56,596 nt of DNA from Helicostylum pulchrum (GCA_025677825.1 JAIXMO010000096.1:1-56596), one strand, 5' to 3'. Numbered from the stretch's first letter, positions 35,330-46,565 are shown. Made by a program: numbers and translations. The notes: a model not told the origin generated them from the sequence alone.

Positions 35330-36044
35330 ATGAGCAAAAAACCTCAAACCAACACTTCACCTGTTATTGTTACCTCACTTAACAACAAACAATCCAAAGT
35401 CTCCAAGTTTCTTTTAGATCCTTGGTCTACAGCCAAGGTTGTTTTACCTGCTGCCGCTATCCAAGTAGTGATTCATCAAACTGGCTTAAAGAAGGCTTCT
35501 TTACGCGAGTTAACTTTAGCTCTTACTTTGTTTAACGCTTTCTGGTTTGCCACCACCTTAAATCTCAGCTACATTGAAACACCTCTTTTAGCAAACGTAA
35601 CTAGTCTTGACGAGTGGACAAAGTTGGATGTAGGTCGTCACCGTTTTAGCTGGATTAATAAAATTGAGGTAAATAATATAATTATAAATAATGAAAAATG
35701 ATGTATAACCCTTTTATATTTAGGCTGCTGCTAGTGTTATTGGTCTTGACTTATTCTTAAATTGGAACCAACGTATTATTAACCACCGCGGCTACGTTGA
35801 TAACACATTAAAGGCTGCTATCATTGCCCCTGTTGCCATTACTGTTATTCAATCGCTCTACTTTTTACCAAGATTCAATAAGCGTGCTGCCCTTGTCGCT
35901 AAAGGTGAAACAACTGCACAACAACTTTGGGACCGTGACCCGTTCTTTTTAAAGGGCCACCGTGCTTACATTGCATTGGATACACTTAAAATTTCTTGTT
36001 TAGCTGTTGCTGGACTTCGATTCGGTTTAATGTTAAAGAATTAA
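35330..36044 (+). CDS. Conserved-looking membrane protein of unknown function
   Basis: Two exons (35330-35668, 35724-36044) give 219 residues in phase. Hydrophobic segments: about residues 38-60 (KVVLPAAAIQVVIHQ), 62-90 (LTLALTLFNAFWFATTL), 113-125 (AAASVIGLDLFL), 140-160 (AAIIAPVAITVIQSLYFLP) and 200-216 (ISCLAVAGLRFGLML), suggesting four to five membrane spans. Polar loop WDRDPFFLKGHRAYIALD. I do not recognise the family. Codon use is even and splice sites are canonical, so it is a real gene. Placement next to alpha-actinin says nothing about its job. Confidence 0.8.
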
Positions 36045-36410
36045 ATAAATTACTTTTTTTTTTGTTAATAAAAGATTTATTCCTCACCAAAACCTTTTTG
36101 TTGTGTTCGCGGCAGAAGTTGATCATTAAATTATTATCTGAATTTTGGTAGCTCTATATTCCCTTTACCAGCTTAAACAATTATGGTACAGAGCTATTCA
36201 CAGCAAACTCTCCACCAAATATACTTTATATAGATTCATCCTTGAATCACATTTTATTTTATTCTTTTCTATGTAATAACAGAATTACAGTTCACAAAAA
36301 AAAAAAAAAAAAAAAAAAAAGAGTATTTTATTTAATTATTATTAGGACTAGCATCATTATATTTATCGTTTGTTAAGATACATAAAGAGCGCAACATCGA
36401 TAATCCATCA
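36045..36410. other. 3' flank
   Basis: AT-rich, with an A-run at 36297-36319. The last 60 bp continue in frame with the C-terminal remnant on the minus strand (reading ELIDGLSMLRSLC and a stop at about 36330). Confidence 0.35.
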
Positions 36411-36798
36411 ATTAATTCCTTCAAATCAGAAAGAAACGTTGTCTTCTCTGGAAAGTTAAAAGTTTTTAAACATTCAAGTACAGGCCATTGTCATTTAAAC
36501 GTATAGTATATAAATCAGCTTGAAGACCTTGTATCAATAATAAACCTACTTTAATACTGCAGCCATGTGTCGATTTGATAATATTATTGAGCTGACTTTT
36601 ACCATTGATTACCAGCTTCGTTTTATCTTGAAAGAATTTGTTTTCCGTAGCAGACTTTCCGAACTCGCCGTTTGCAACATCGTTGCTAGTATTATCAAGA
36701 TTATACAGCACTCGCAGATCCATTTTTCGGTTTGTCTTTTCCGGTCCGTACGAGATCGTATCTCCCCAATTGACTATCGAAACGTTATGTTTCGACAT
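36411..36798 (-). pseudogene. C-terminal half of a decayed multicopy gene, copy 1
   Basis: The minus strand reads NWGDTISYGPEKTNRKMDLR, VANGEFGKSATENKFFQDK and LNDNGLYL, then hits a stop. In the diverged second copy (37687-37910) the corresponding DNA contains a CTTG that is missing here; with those four bases the frame would continue into FPEKTTFLSDLKELIDG. So it is frameshifted by a 4-bp deletion. The D...GExxK pattern is faintly like a PD-(D/E)XK fold, which is a weak inference. It is inverted relative to its presumed N-terminal half next door. Confidence 0.6.
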
Positions 36799-37402
36799 TC
36801 AACTTCAGCGGAATATCAAAAACGCCATACGGAAGAAACACAAACTGCACCCAATACACGTAGAAGAGTTGCGATTGATGAAACAAAAGAAGCAATAAAA
36901 GTACTCAAGGAAGCAGCATTAACAAAATTTCCAAGATATGGGCAATGTAATGACAGAGAAAAGCATTTTATAGTTTGTGGTCTAAATAACGTTATCGACT
37001 TGACTGATATAAAAGAAGGTAGTCATTTAAATGAATTGGATGAAGAAATTAGATGAGATTTATGTGGTAAAGAGTTTGCTGACTGGGAGTACGAATCAAT
37101 CGGAACAATTGATGAGGATATAATTATTTTAATCCAACAAAAAAAAATTCGTGAACCTGAACAGAACCTTATACTCGCATTTGGGAAGAGCTACAGACAC
37201 CGACTTTCCTATCAAAAAAATAATCGGCCATATTGTTGAAACATACGTACACTATGGCGACTATTTACTACCCGATATCTTCAATAAACTTTCTGAAGGA
37301 AGCGGTGTAATCAAGTCCTGGTCAACTATGATTGAAGCTTTATTTTCAAAAACGAAGTTGAACGTTGGACTCTTGATTCAAGTACGTTCCATCACGAATT
37401 AA
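36787..37402 (+). pseudogene. N-terminal half of the decayed multicopy gene
   Basis: The plus strand reads TSAEYQKRHTEETQTAPN, FIVCGLNNVIDLTDIKEG, a TGA stop at 37054-37056, DLCGKEFADWEYESIG, then a frameshift near 37155, then ATDTDFPIKKIIGHIVETYV and IKSWSTMIEALFSKTKLN. The same TGA and the same frameshift are present in the inverted copy at 38226-38575. I recall the layout as that of multicopy uncharacterised mucoralean genes, but cannot verify it. It overlaps the start of the minus-strand remnant by 12 bp. Confidence 0.6.
36974..37323 (+). repeat. Inverted repeat arm A (350 bp)
   Basis: Pairs with 38226-38575 in opposite orientation. By eye there are five mismatches in 350 bp (about 98.6% identity), all transitions, and no gaps. 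A 902-bp spacer separates the arms. Transcription through both arms would give a 350-bp hairpin. Confidence 0.93.
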
Positions 37403-37636
37403 AATGCTCCAGTACATGTTTGTACGGTTCAATTCCAACCCCAAAAAACTGCTCTGGATCGTCATTTCACACCAGCATTTACTGTCTTTGTCTTGAGCAG
37501 AATTCACAAGCAATCGAACAGCGTTCTTATACTCTTCTTCGGCCTGCTCGCGTTTATCCGCAGGGTAATATCCTTCTGGTAATCCATTGGTTTTAGTAAA
37601 GTTAGCTTCAAGCCATGGTACTGCGTCCCAAGTCAT
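37346..37636 (-). CDS. Uncharacterised 96-residue ORF in the repeat spacer
   Basis: An ATG-started frame MTWDAVPWLEANFTKTNG, LPEGYYPADKREQAEEEYK, WCEMTIQSSFLGLELNR. Its composition is coding-like (many Trp, Tyr, Cys) in contrast to the AT-driven frames around it. It overlaps the end of the plus-strand remnant. Unknown family; could be a small gene or a further fragment of the scrambled locus. Confidence 0.35.
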   Translation of the reverse strand: MTWDAVPWLEANFTKTNGLPEGYYPADKREQAEEEYKNAVRLLVNSAQDKDSKCWCEMTIQSSFLGLELNRTNMYWSILIRDGTYLNQESNVQLRF

Positions 37637-37686
37637 TGTTGTTAAGGATATAGTTGTTAAGGTTATAGTTTTTATGAAGTTTTTCA

Positions 37687-37910
37687 ATTAATTCCTTCGA
37701 ACCAGAAAGAAATGTTGCCTTTTTTTTGGAAATTTAAAGTTTTTTTAAGCGTTCAAGCAAGTACAAGCCATTGTCACTTAGACGTACAGTATATAAATCT
37801 ACTTGGAGATTCTTGAATTAATAATAAAGCTACATTCTAAGACTAGAGCGTAGCTTCGATAATATTTTCGAGCTGATTTTTTTTTGCCGTTCAGTACCAA
37901 TTTATAATAA
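37687..37910 (-). pseudogene. C-terminal fragment of the decayed multicopy gene, copy 2
   Basis: Diverged direct repeat of 36411-36625 (about 75-80% by eye). Translation of the minus strand gives LSDNGLYLLERLKKL and then breaks. With the inverted N-terminal fragment at 38226-38575, also minus, it lies in the original N-then-C order, so this is a second relic with most of its middle deleted. Confidence 0.55.
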
Positions 37911-38225
37911 GAGCCATATAATAATTGAGCGGATCTCATGGCCTTATGCTAGCTTATGCCCCGTGGTTTCTTCAGGAAGAACCGTATCCTTTTGTACCAG
38001 CACAAAGAAAACAAAAATACTAGAAAAAATTCAGAATGATAAATGAATATTTAAGATATAGTATATAAAAAGTATACATGTATAAAAATACTTACTGGTA
38101 TGCATTGTAATAAAGATAAAAAGAAAAAGTGATTAATCTATTCTGATAAAATGGTCACTCATGTGATCTATTTAATCATTTTTACGTAAATACACTTTGT
38201 TGTTCGTACAAGAAGAAACGCTGTG

Positions 38226-38575
38226 GACTAGGATTTGATTACACCGCTTCCTTCAGAAAGTTTATTGAAGATATCGGGTAGTAAATAGTCGCCATAGTGT
38301 ACGTATGTTTCAACAATATGGCCGATTATTTTTTTGATAGGAAAGTCGGTGTCTGTAGCTCTTCCCAAATGCGAGTATAAGGTTCTGTTCAGGTTCACGA
38401 ATTTTTTTTTGTTGGATTAAAATAATTATATCCTCATCAATTGTTCCGATTGATTTGTACTCCCAGTCAGCAAACTCTTTACCACATAAATCTCATCTAG
38501 TTTCTTCATCCAATTCATTTAAATGACTACCTTCTTTTATATCAGTCAAGTCGATAACGTTATTCAGACCACAAA
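38226..38575 (-). repeat. Inverted repeat arm B (350 bp)
   Basis: Reverse-complement partner of 36974-37323. Just beyond the outer end (38576-38610) the coding resemblance continues (YFIICGLNNV against FIVCGLNNV) but at much lower nucleotide identity, so the near-identical tract has sharp edges. Confidence 0.93.
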
Positions 38576-38887
38576 TTATGAAATATTTTTGGGGGAATTC
38601 TCGCTATACACATTCTATTTACATCTTCAGCAAAAAAAAAAAAGGGATCACTTTTCACGTACGTACCTTTACGGATATCTGTTTCTCTAAGAAGGGCCCG
38701 CATAAGTTAATAAGAAAATAATAACTGAAGAAAAAAAATAAAAAAGAAAAAAGATAAAATAAGTGATAAAATATGAACCCGCTTTTATGCATTGAGGATA
38801 AAAAATTTATTTTTAACAAAAAAAAAAAGCACAGCTTTTTATTTATTTTAAGATGAAATGGAATATATGAGGATATACAAAAAAAAA
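38576..38887. other. Spacer before homeobox gene
   Basis: A-rich 3' flank, with A-runs at about 38631-38643 and 38818-38828. Nothing else seen. Confidence 0.35.
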
Positions 38888-40224
38888 TTACATGAGAAGT
38901 GAAGGAGCATACATCATTTGCTGTTGATGTTGCTGTTGATGTTGCTGTTGTTGCTGTTGCTGTTGAATCATTCTATATAATTCTTCATTACCGCCATTTG
39001 AAGGTAAAGCGGGAGGATAAAAGAACGGAGCCTGAAGCATTAAATGCGACATATGCGTCTTTGAAAAATGCTGCTGAGGAGGAGGAGGATGATGCATCAT
39101 AAAAGGAGGATGAGCCGCGGCAAAGAAAGAGGAAGGTTCAGGCGTAGCAGAAGGCGATATTGTGAAATCACGGCAAATATCTAGCGCCGGAGGAGGCACA
39201 CCCACAGTTTGAATGATTGGCATCACACTAATCTTCGCAGCCAATTCCGGAGCCAATGATATCAAATCCAAAAGCGCCTGCTTGAACGCATCGTGGTTGC
39301 CTTGCAGTACATGCACGCGATCTACACTCGCTTGCTTATCTTCTGTAAAATCACCGCACCGGATCCACTGATTATCTTTTCCGAATCGCCACATGGAAAA
39401 TGCCACTGGCAAACTTAATTCTATTTCCAATTGTCCAACAATATCGCCTGTTTCTAATTGAACTTGCTGACAAAGTCGGATCTGGTCAATACTGTCAAAC
39501 CCAACTTGGACTCGGAAATGGTGTCCCTCTGCTTGCACTTTCCAAATAAATTCTCGGTCCAAGGGGCTGCCGTGACATACAAGGTCCCAGTCGGTTTGGT
39601 TGGTGTTGGGTGAAGCGTGTGCAAACCTGGTCCAAGAGCCAATGCGGAGTACGTGTACGGGAAAATGTACCATTTGAATCGGAGCAATATCCGTTGGGAA
39701 TACTATAAAAAACGGGGTGGGGTTAGCTAAGCTTTTTTTTTTTTTTATTCACATTATAAATAGAATATCTCTTTACCATGGTTGGTTCCTTCCGACACGG
39801 CACGATGCATCGAATTTATCAGTTGCAGTGATTTACGCTCGGGTTTAGAGCTAGAACGTGGTCTTTTACGAACCTGTTGTTGTCCGTCGTGTTTTAATTC
39901 TTCAAACCTTTCAGGTGTCATCATTGTTCGAAATGTAGCTTGGTAACGTGGTGGCGTAGAGTGGCGTGTATTTGAATCCATCCAACTTGATTTTAAATTC
40001 GAAGACGTGTCACCGTTACTTTGAGGACATTCGGTCTTTCTGGCTTTCGCACGACGGTTTTGAAACCAAATTTGAATCGTTCTTTCTGTCACTCCCAAGT
40101 CTCGAGCCAACTGGCTGCGAACAGTAGAGTCGGGAAGTGCATTACTGTTAAACGACTCCTGAAGTATAACTACTTGGTCAGGTTTAAGGTGTGTACGCTT
40201 TCTAGTAGACGGATTTGTGTTCAT
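38888..40224 (-). CDS. Homeodomain transcription factor
   Basis: Exons 40224-39777 and 39702-38888 join in phase (NHVFPTDIAPIQ) to 420 residues. The homeodomain is at residues about 6-66: RKRTHLKPDQVVILQESF, then DLGVTERTIQIWFQNRRAKA, the third-helix WFQNRRAK motif being complete. A basic patch follows (RKRPRSSSKPERK). The second exon encodes a folded-looking region (VHVLRIGSWTRFAH; ETGDIVGQLEIELSLPVAFS) resembling the C-terminal domain of fungal homeobox proteins of the Phx1/Yox1 kind. The tail is rich in proline, histidine and glutamine (a run of eight Gln, then further HQQQ units). A nuclear regulator; its target is unknown. Confidence 0.92.
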
Positions 40225-41915
40225 GATGTGTATTTAAAAAAGAAAGAGTTGGTAATTTCTTATATGTGATCCAGCACAAGTAAGAAAGAAAGAAAAATAT
40301 ACAAAAAAGAAAAAAGGGTTATTGAAAAAAAAAAGAGGTACCTGCACTTTTTATCTTTTTTTATTTTTTCATTTGAGATTCCGTACATCATTGGTACAGA
40401 AGGAGAAGGCCCAGACTACGTTTGTACTCCGTTTTTGTACTTTTTTTTCAAACCAGGTCCGATTTGTTCACATTCCCCCCCAATCTCCATGCCATTTTCA
40501 GACCAAAATCTTGCCAAGATAAAACAAAAAAATCTATACTTTTTTTTTGTTGCAGTATCCTTTCTATTTAGCCCACAAACTCTTTTTTAAAAAAATTCTT
40601 TAAATATATAAGGGCTCCACTGACAGAGGAAAAAACACTTACCCTGATCTGATTTGTACTTTTTATCTCTGCTGAAAAAAATAAAAATAAGCTAAATAGA
40701 AAAAACGGAAGTCCAAAAAAAAAATATACCCAAAGGGCGGAAAGCTGCTTAAAATACGTTAGCCAACTTGATAAGAATTCGCTGAGTATAAAGAAAATCA
40801 ATCAGATGATACCAATGCTTTTTGCATGGTAATGAGTTTATCTTTATCATATGAAAGCTTACAAAAAGAGGGGAGAGGAAGAGGAAGACGCTTGCTGGTA
40901 TGCTTTTTTTCCTTTCTCTCTTTTACTCGTTTTCAATATACATCTTTGAACTGTACTTTGCTTAGAAAAAGGCACTTGAAACTTATAGCTCGCCTTCCTC
41001 TCTATTTATTCTTTTTTAATTTTAAAATCCAACTATTTTCTTATAGACTCTTATTTTCAACCGTCATATAAACATTACTCAATAATTTACTTTTGTGTAG
41101 ATAAATTACGTCAAGCAGCTATGGAGGAGAACAACTTCGCTGTGATCCTACAGTAATGAATCCTTACACCCGGACAGAAAAAAAAAAAATATCTCCCGCC
41201 CCGGGGGAAATTTGACAAACAATAGGTCCCTTGGCTGAAAGATAAGGCTTTTACAGACATATAAAAACTGTCGTCGCAGGTTTAAATGAAAATAACTCTG
41301 ACGATCAAGGTAAAAAACCATTGTTTTGACCGCGGAAGAAACCAAACCAGAGCATTGGTTCATATATATATATTATATATTTTTGACTGCAAAAGAAATC
41401 AAATAGAAACTATAAGGGGAAAAAATGGGAACATTAGTAGTGCTTAACAAAGAAAAAAGAAAAAAACATAGAACTGGAACTACTTGTTCCATCTATAAAA
41501 ATATAAGTTTAAATTAACCAAAAATAAACTTAAAACTTGTAGAATTAGGTAATGCATTGTGGGTGTCCTACCTAAACGTCATTTGGGAGTTAGGAGAATG
41601 CAAAATGGTCGGTGTAAGAATTGAGAATGTGGTGGAATCCCCGACCTTGGTTCTATTTTCCATGATGTCAAAAGAACCAATAAACTAACTGGTCGAATAA
41701 AGGGGACCCCTTTTCTTGCCAAGTGAAAAAAAAAATTCGTTTTTTTTTAGCGTAAATGTGTAGATCTCTTTTTTTTTATTTGGGACAATCGAGAACATTT
41801 TATTTATTTTTCAAACAGAGTCACGTTTTATTAAGCCAGTTAATAACATATAAATTAAACATTTGGTATTCTAGACTCTCTCTTCTTTTCCCTTTACCTT
41901 GACAACTTAAAAAAT
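40225..41915. other. Long divergent promoter interval
   Basis: 1.7 kb of AT-rich DNA between the homeobox gene and the channel gene. Open frames here (40322-40522, 40568-40801, 40826-41071) are phenylalanine/leucine-rich products of T-runs and were not accepted. Pyrimidine-rich tracts precede the channel start at 41880-41900. Confidence 0.4.
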
Positions 41916-44746
41916 ATGTCAAAAAACTTAAAATCCGTTAGAATTCAATCTGAAGACGAAATCCATTTAATATCAGGTGAAAAAAATAAAACGATTTTTA
42001 CCTACAATATATACATTATTAACACATCTCAATTAGATAATCCATTTACTACAGTAACACCTCCTTCGCCTGCACAACCTACCGCCAGTCATCTCACCAA
42101 CAGAACAAACTCTAGACATGAAGAACAACCATTTTACAGTATCGAAATGCAGCAAGAAGACAGCTTCTTTTATGATGACAAAAAAAAAACTGATACCACT
42201 CTGACGCCGGGTCTTTACTCTAACAATCGGGACTCTTGGTCATCAAGGACTACTCAAGACCATGACCTGCTAAACCCGTTAGGCGAAGAATTCAGCAGAC
42301 AAAATACACTCGTAGACGAATACAGTACCGAGAAAATAGACAAAGCTACCAAGATTGTTGACGATCTGCAAGAGGTAGAAGATAAACAAGCCGACCAAGA
42401 AATGAAAGGCGAAAGTACAACCACAACTACTCCTGCTCTATCCGTTGGCGATGAAGATAGCGATAGAGAATTCGATTGGAACGACGACCCTGATCAAATA
42501 AAGCCCAAACGTAGAAAGACGGCAAGAGAAAGATTTACTGCTGCTATGAGAAATCCATGCTGCTGGCACTACCTGTCCCCATTGATCAAAAGAATTATCA
42601 TTGCCATCTTGGGTTCATGTCTGTTCATTGTTATCGCCATTATTATCTTTTTAACACTGCCTGAACCCACTGAAGCCGAACAAGCTGACCCCAACTTTAA
42701 AAATATCCGTAGTAACGTTCAATGTTGGATGTACTGGGCGGCCTTTATGTGGCACATTTATTGGATTACTACTTTTGTATTAGACGTAGTACCTCCAACC
42801 GTCTCTTTGTTCTCAAAATTGTTTCATGGTAGAAGATCCGAAAAAGTCAAGTCGTACATGGAGGTAATTTTATTTTTTATTTTAATGCTAATTTTGAATC
42901 AGACCAAAAAAATATTAACTTTTTTTTTTCTACTTAGTATTATATGAGCCTTAAAGGTTACTTTTGTTTAATCATGTTGGCTGCTTGGAACTTGGGTTCA
43001 TGGGAATTTTTAATTAGCCATCCATTTAATGTAAGGCTTTACATTTGAAAAAAACTATTGGAAGTTTTTTTAAAACTGACTTTCTATTGTTCCTATTTTT
43101 AGTCTATTCAACTTCATTCCTATTCTGCCGTAATCTCAAAAACTTTCACTTGCTTATTGGCTGCTTCTATCCTCTTCTTTATTCAAAAGGCTATTATTCA
43201 GCGTATTGGTACGGGTTTTTTTTAAAAAAAAAAGAATTAGCTGAAAAACTTGTCATCGAAAATACTTACATTTGTATACATATAGCCAACAAGTTTCATC
43301 GTACAGCGTTCAAAGACAGACTTGATGAGAACAAAAAGAGTTTAAAAAGTAAGAAAGTTTCACATATGAAATACATTACGGTTTTAATTAATTGTTTATT
43401 TATATATAGTTTTGGATACTCTTAGTAAAGCCGAAAAGAAATCCCGTCCTGCTTCTGCTACTCCTGGTACTTCCAGTAATAATATCCGAAAGCGTAGATC
43501 TCCGTTATATAAAAACAAGAGCGACTGGAGCGTTCTTGAATCCAAGCAAAACAGTTCGAACGACGAAGCCCACCAGGATAGAAAGCCTCGCCCTGTAACA
43601 TTAAGTGATGACCCTGTTTCAAACCAGTCTTCGTTTAGTCAATTTAAAAAAGGCTTCTCAAATATCGTATTAGCTGATATACCTACCGCTGCCTCGGGAC
43701 GTGTCGATAAAACCAAAACAGATATCAATTCAGACGATTATGCAAAAAAAGTAGCCAGAAAACTCTTTTATTCATTAGCTTACCCTGAAGGATACTACGG
43801 TCAAGAAGAAGACAACAAAAAGTGTTTAGACATCACCGCTTTTATCCCTTACTTTAAAGATACAGAGCAAGCAAACGAGGCATTTAAAGCATTTGACAAG
43901 GACGGCAATGGTAACCTAACCAGAAGAGAATTTCGTGACACCGTCGTACAAATTTACCGGGAGCGCAAGGATCTTGGTCAATGTATCCGAGACACCAGTC
44001 AAGCACTGGGAAAAGTAGATACAATTTTACTCGTCATTACTAGTTTAATTACCATCGTTATTAGTTTATCTGTGTTTCAAGTCGATTTCTGGGCCGCATT
44101 GATCCCATTTGGTACCATCTTGGCCGCCTGTACATTTATTTTCGATACATCTGCAAAATCTTTATTTAGTGGTATCTTGTTTCAGTTTGTTACACACCCA
44201 TATGACTCTGGTGATTTGGTAATGATCGACGGTAATTACATGGTCGTTGAAAACATCGGTATCCTGGGTACCGTCTTTGTCGCTGGTGACGGTACGCAAC
44301 TCTACGCGCCTACTTCTGTCCTCTTGACAAAAATCATTTCCAACGTGCGTCGTTCCGGTAACATGGGTGAAGTTATCGTATTCAATATTGATTTCAGAAC
44401 CGAAAACGATTTAATCTTGGTCCTTCGCGAAAAACTGTTGGAATGGGTACAATCTCAATCTCGAGACTTCGGCCCCGGTTTCGATTTACGAGTCAAGGAT
44501 ATTTTGGATATGAACCAAGTTATTTTAAGTATTTGGTTACCTCATAAAGGGAACTGGTCCGAGCTCGCAAAACGCTTCCAGAGAAAGACCAAGTTTATGC
44601 TGGCCCTGAAATCCATCCTGACCGAACTTAATATCAAGTACGAGTTACCTGCTCAAAGGATTACTTCCAATACCCAAAACCCTTTTGAAATGCAAACTTC
44701 AAGACCTCAAAATTTTAACCAAGAAGAGCAGGCTAGAAGAAATTAA
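41916..44746 (+). CDS. MscS-type mechanosensitive channel with EF-hand (Msy1/Msy2-like)
   Basis: ER or plasma-membrane channel of the fungal Msy family that controls calcium under hypo-osmotic shock. Exons run about 41916-42863, 42938-43030, then short exons to the long last exon ending 44746. The N-terminus is acidic and disordered. Membrane segments: RIIIAILGSCLFIVIAIIIF, MYWAAFMWHIYWITTFVLDV, LIMLAAWNLGSWEFLI, TCLLAASILFFI, and after the EF-hand TILLVITSLITIVISLSVF and FGTILAACTFIFDTSAKSLF. EF-hand: FKAFDKDGNGNLTRREF with all ligands. MscS beta domain: THPYDSGDLVMIDGNYMVVE. The stretch 41977-42036 could be an in-frame 60-nt intron. Confidence 0.93.
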
Positions 44747-45770
44747 AAAAACTTTTTATCACTAACCCCCAAAAAAATGTACATAGTCCCTCCTCCTCCT
44801 TTTGTAATAAACAATTTACTTGAATATACGTACTTTTTTTTTTTTTTTTGCTAAAATAATGTCGCATAAATGGAATTTTTATATTTATACATTAACATAA
44901 CCAATAGTACTCCGAGAAAAGACCTCCCTTCTTACCAGACCGATCAATTCATTCAACCATCGCTTTTTTTCTTTCTTTCCTTCGCCTTTCAATCGTAAAA
45001 CAACTTCTCAGCAAAGTGACAGGTCTACAATAGATATGTTTTGTTTTCGGTTGGTTTAAATTGATCTTTTAGGATCTTCGGCCCCGTTTTTAAAATACAG
45101 ATGACCAAAGATACGAACACGTACAATTACGTCTATAATTAATCAACGCCTGTTTTATCAACATCGCCCAGTAATAACTGTTGACGGAGTAATGCTAATT
45201 AGAGAACTTATATGATTAACTTCTAGATTCCTATTTATTTATTTTGGGCGGCTTCCAAACTAAAAAGATCATGTTTCCCCCACTACATCATTGCACTTCC
45301 GAATTCTGAAACCTCATGAGTTTTAAAAAGTTGCAAATCATTTTTCTAACTGGTAAGATGTAATTGGTGTAACTTAATATACTACTCCAAAATAAATGGG
45401 GATATCTTAGCAAAATTAGTTTATGAAATATTGCGTTGTCTTTTTTTTTTAAAAAAAAATGTACACGTTCTATAGACATTTAGTTACGACGTGTTTTTGT
45501 TTAAAAAAAAAAAGGGTAGTGCGTTACTTTTCTTGCGTTCATTTGCATAAAAAGGAGCTTGTTGCATGAAACAAATAAGTTAGAGCAGTAACTTCATATA
45601 TTTAATGCATTTAAATGTTTAAAACAATGAGGGCCTGTTAACATATAAATGTAAGTATATGTAACCTGTGTTTATCATGATTAGCTAACATATAAATATG
45701 GGTATTATATGAAACAAATAGTAGTATAATAGGCCATGACAAGTAAACAGATCGTATGAGTAAATATTAC
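44747..45770. other. Gene-free interval
   Basis: 3' flank of the channel gene, AT-rich. T10A9 at 45441-45459. No gene or RNA seen. Confidence 0.35.
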
Positions 45771-46166
45771 CTACTGCTTTTGTTTTTTGTTTTTATGTTC
45801 GTACAAACCGATATGGCTCTTGGCCATCCGTAAAGGTAAGTGAAAAGTAGCATGTTTTTCTTTAATCGACCATGTTAATTGACCTTGTATAGAGATTTTA
45901 TCTTTTGTGCTAGAACCTTTTTTCTTTGGAAAAAAAACTAATTTCCTGATACTTGAAAGGCTAAACGATTTCAAATTGAATAAAATGAGTAAGCCAAAAT
46001 AGAATACCCAAGTTGAAACTTATTAATAATATCTTCTTTTTTTAGCTTCTTGCTTAAAACAAGTTGAAACGGTATTTTTTATGTGTTAACATAAGTTGTT
46101 ACCAACAAGTTGTAGACATGCACTTAAAACTATTAAACATCCCTCTTTTATCAACCTAAGCTGTAT
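45771..46166. other. Left remnant of an older related element copy
   Basis: 45986-46055 resembles 46571-46643, the leader, intron and acceptor of the element gene (shared AATGAGTAAG...GTTGAAACTTATTAA...TCTTCTTTTTT). A minus-strand frame at 45771-45974 (SIKEKHATFHLPLRMAKSH) looks like a decayed coding end. 45777-45835 resembles 48246-48300 on the far side of the intact element. The younger element is inserted directly after GTAT at 46163-46166. Confidence 0.55.
46163..46166. repeat. Target-site duplication GTAT, left
   Basis: GTAT abuts the first base of the left inverted repeat and recurs at 48194-48197 directly after the right one, as expected from a 4-bp staggered cut. Confidence 0.8.
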
Positions 46167-46456
46167 ACCTTTTGCCAAAATGATGTCGCAAGAAAAAAAA
46201 TTAAAGTGTCGCACTTTTAAAAAAATAGTGTCGTGCTTTTCAAAAAAAAAACATATTGCATATACTGGATTTTGCAGTCATTTTGCGTCGATTTTTTTTG
46301 CGTCTGGCCAAGGGATATTTTTGCATTACATCTGTCGACGATCGATGAGTTTCTTCAAACGATGTGTAAATGAAGAGAGAAATCTCTAATCCATAGGTCA
46401 AAAAGCGTAAAAGCGTAAAGTAAAATAAAAATTGCAACGTCAACAACGTCAACATC
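46167..46456 (+). repeat. Left terminal inverted repeat (290 bp)
   Basis: Matches the reverse complement of 47859-48193 almost base for base (shared landmarks CCAAAATGATGTCGCAAG, TTTGCGTCTGGCCAAGGG, CTGTCGACGATCGATGAG). Contains three TGTCG units near the end (TGTCGCA, TGTCGCA, TGTCGTG). The inner end runs into 9-bp AACGTCAAC repeats continuing to about 46485. Confidence 0.9.
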
Positions 46457-46565
46457 GCCAATATCGTCAACATCGTCAACATCGTGATCTTAGTTTGGAC
46501 GCCACCTGGCGAATCCTTTTTTTTTTTTTTGGACACTGTCTGTTTACCTCTTTCCCCAAATTGAC

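Noticed and set aside
40322..41071. Three open frames rich in Phe and Leu
   Set aside because: Products of T-runs in a promoter interval; no domain, splice or conservation signal.
46433..46490. Regular 9-bp AACGTCAAC / ATCGTCAAC repeats, considered as a CRISPR-like or satellite array
   Set aside because: Units are too short, without spacers, and belong to the inner end of the terminal inverted repeat. CRISPR arrays are not expected in fungal nuclear DNA.
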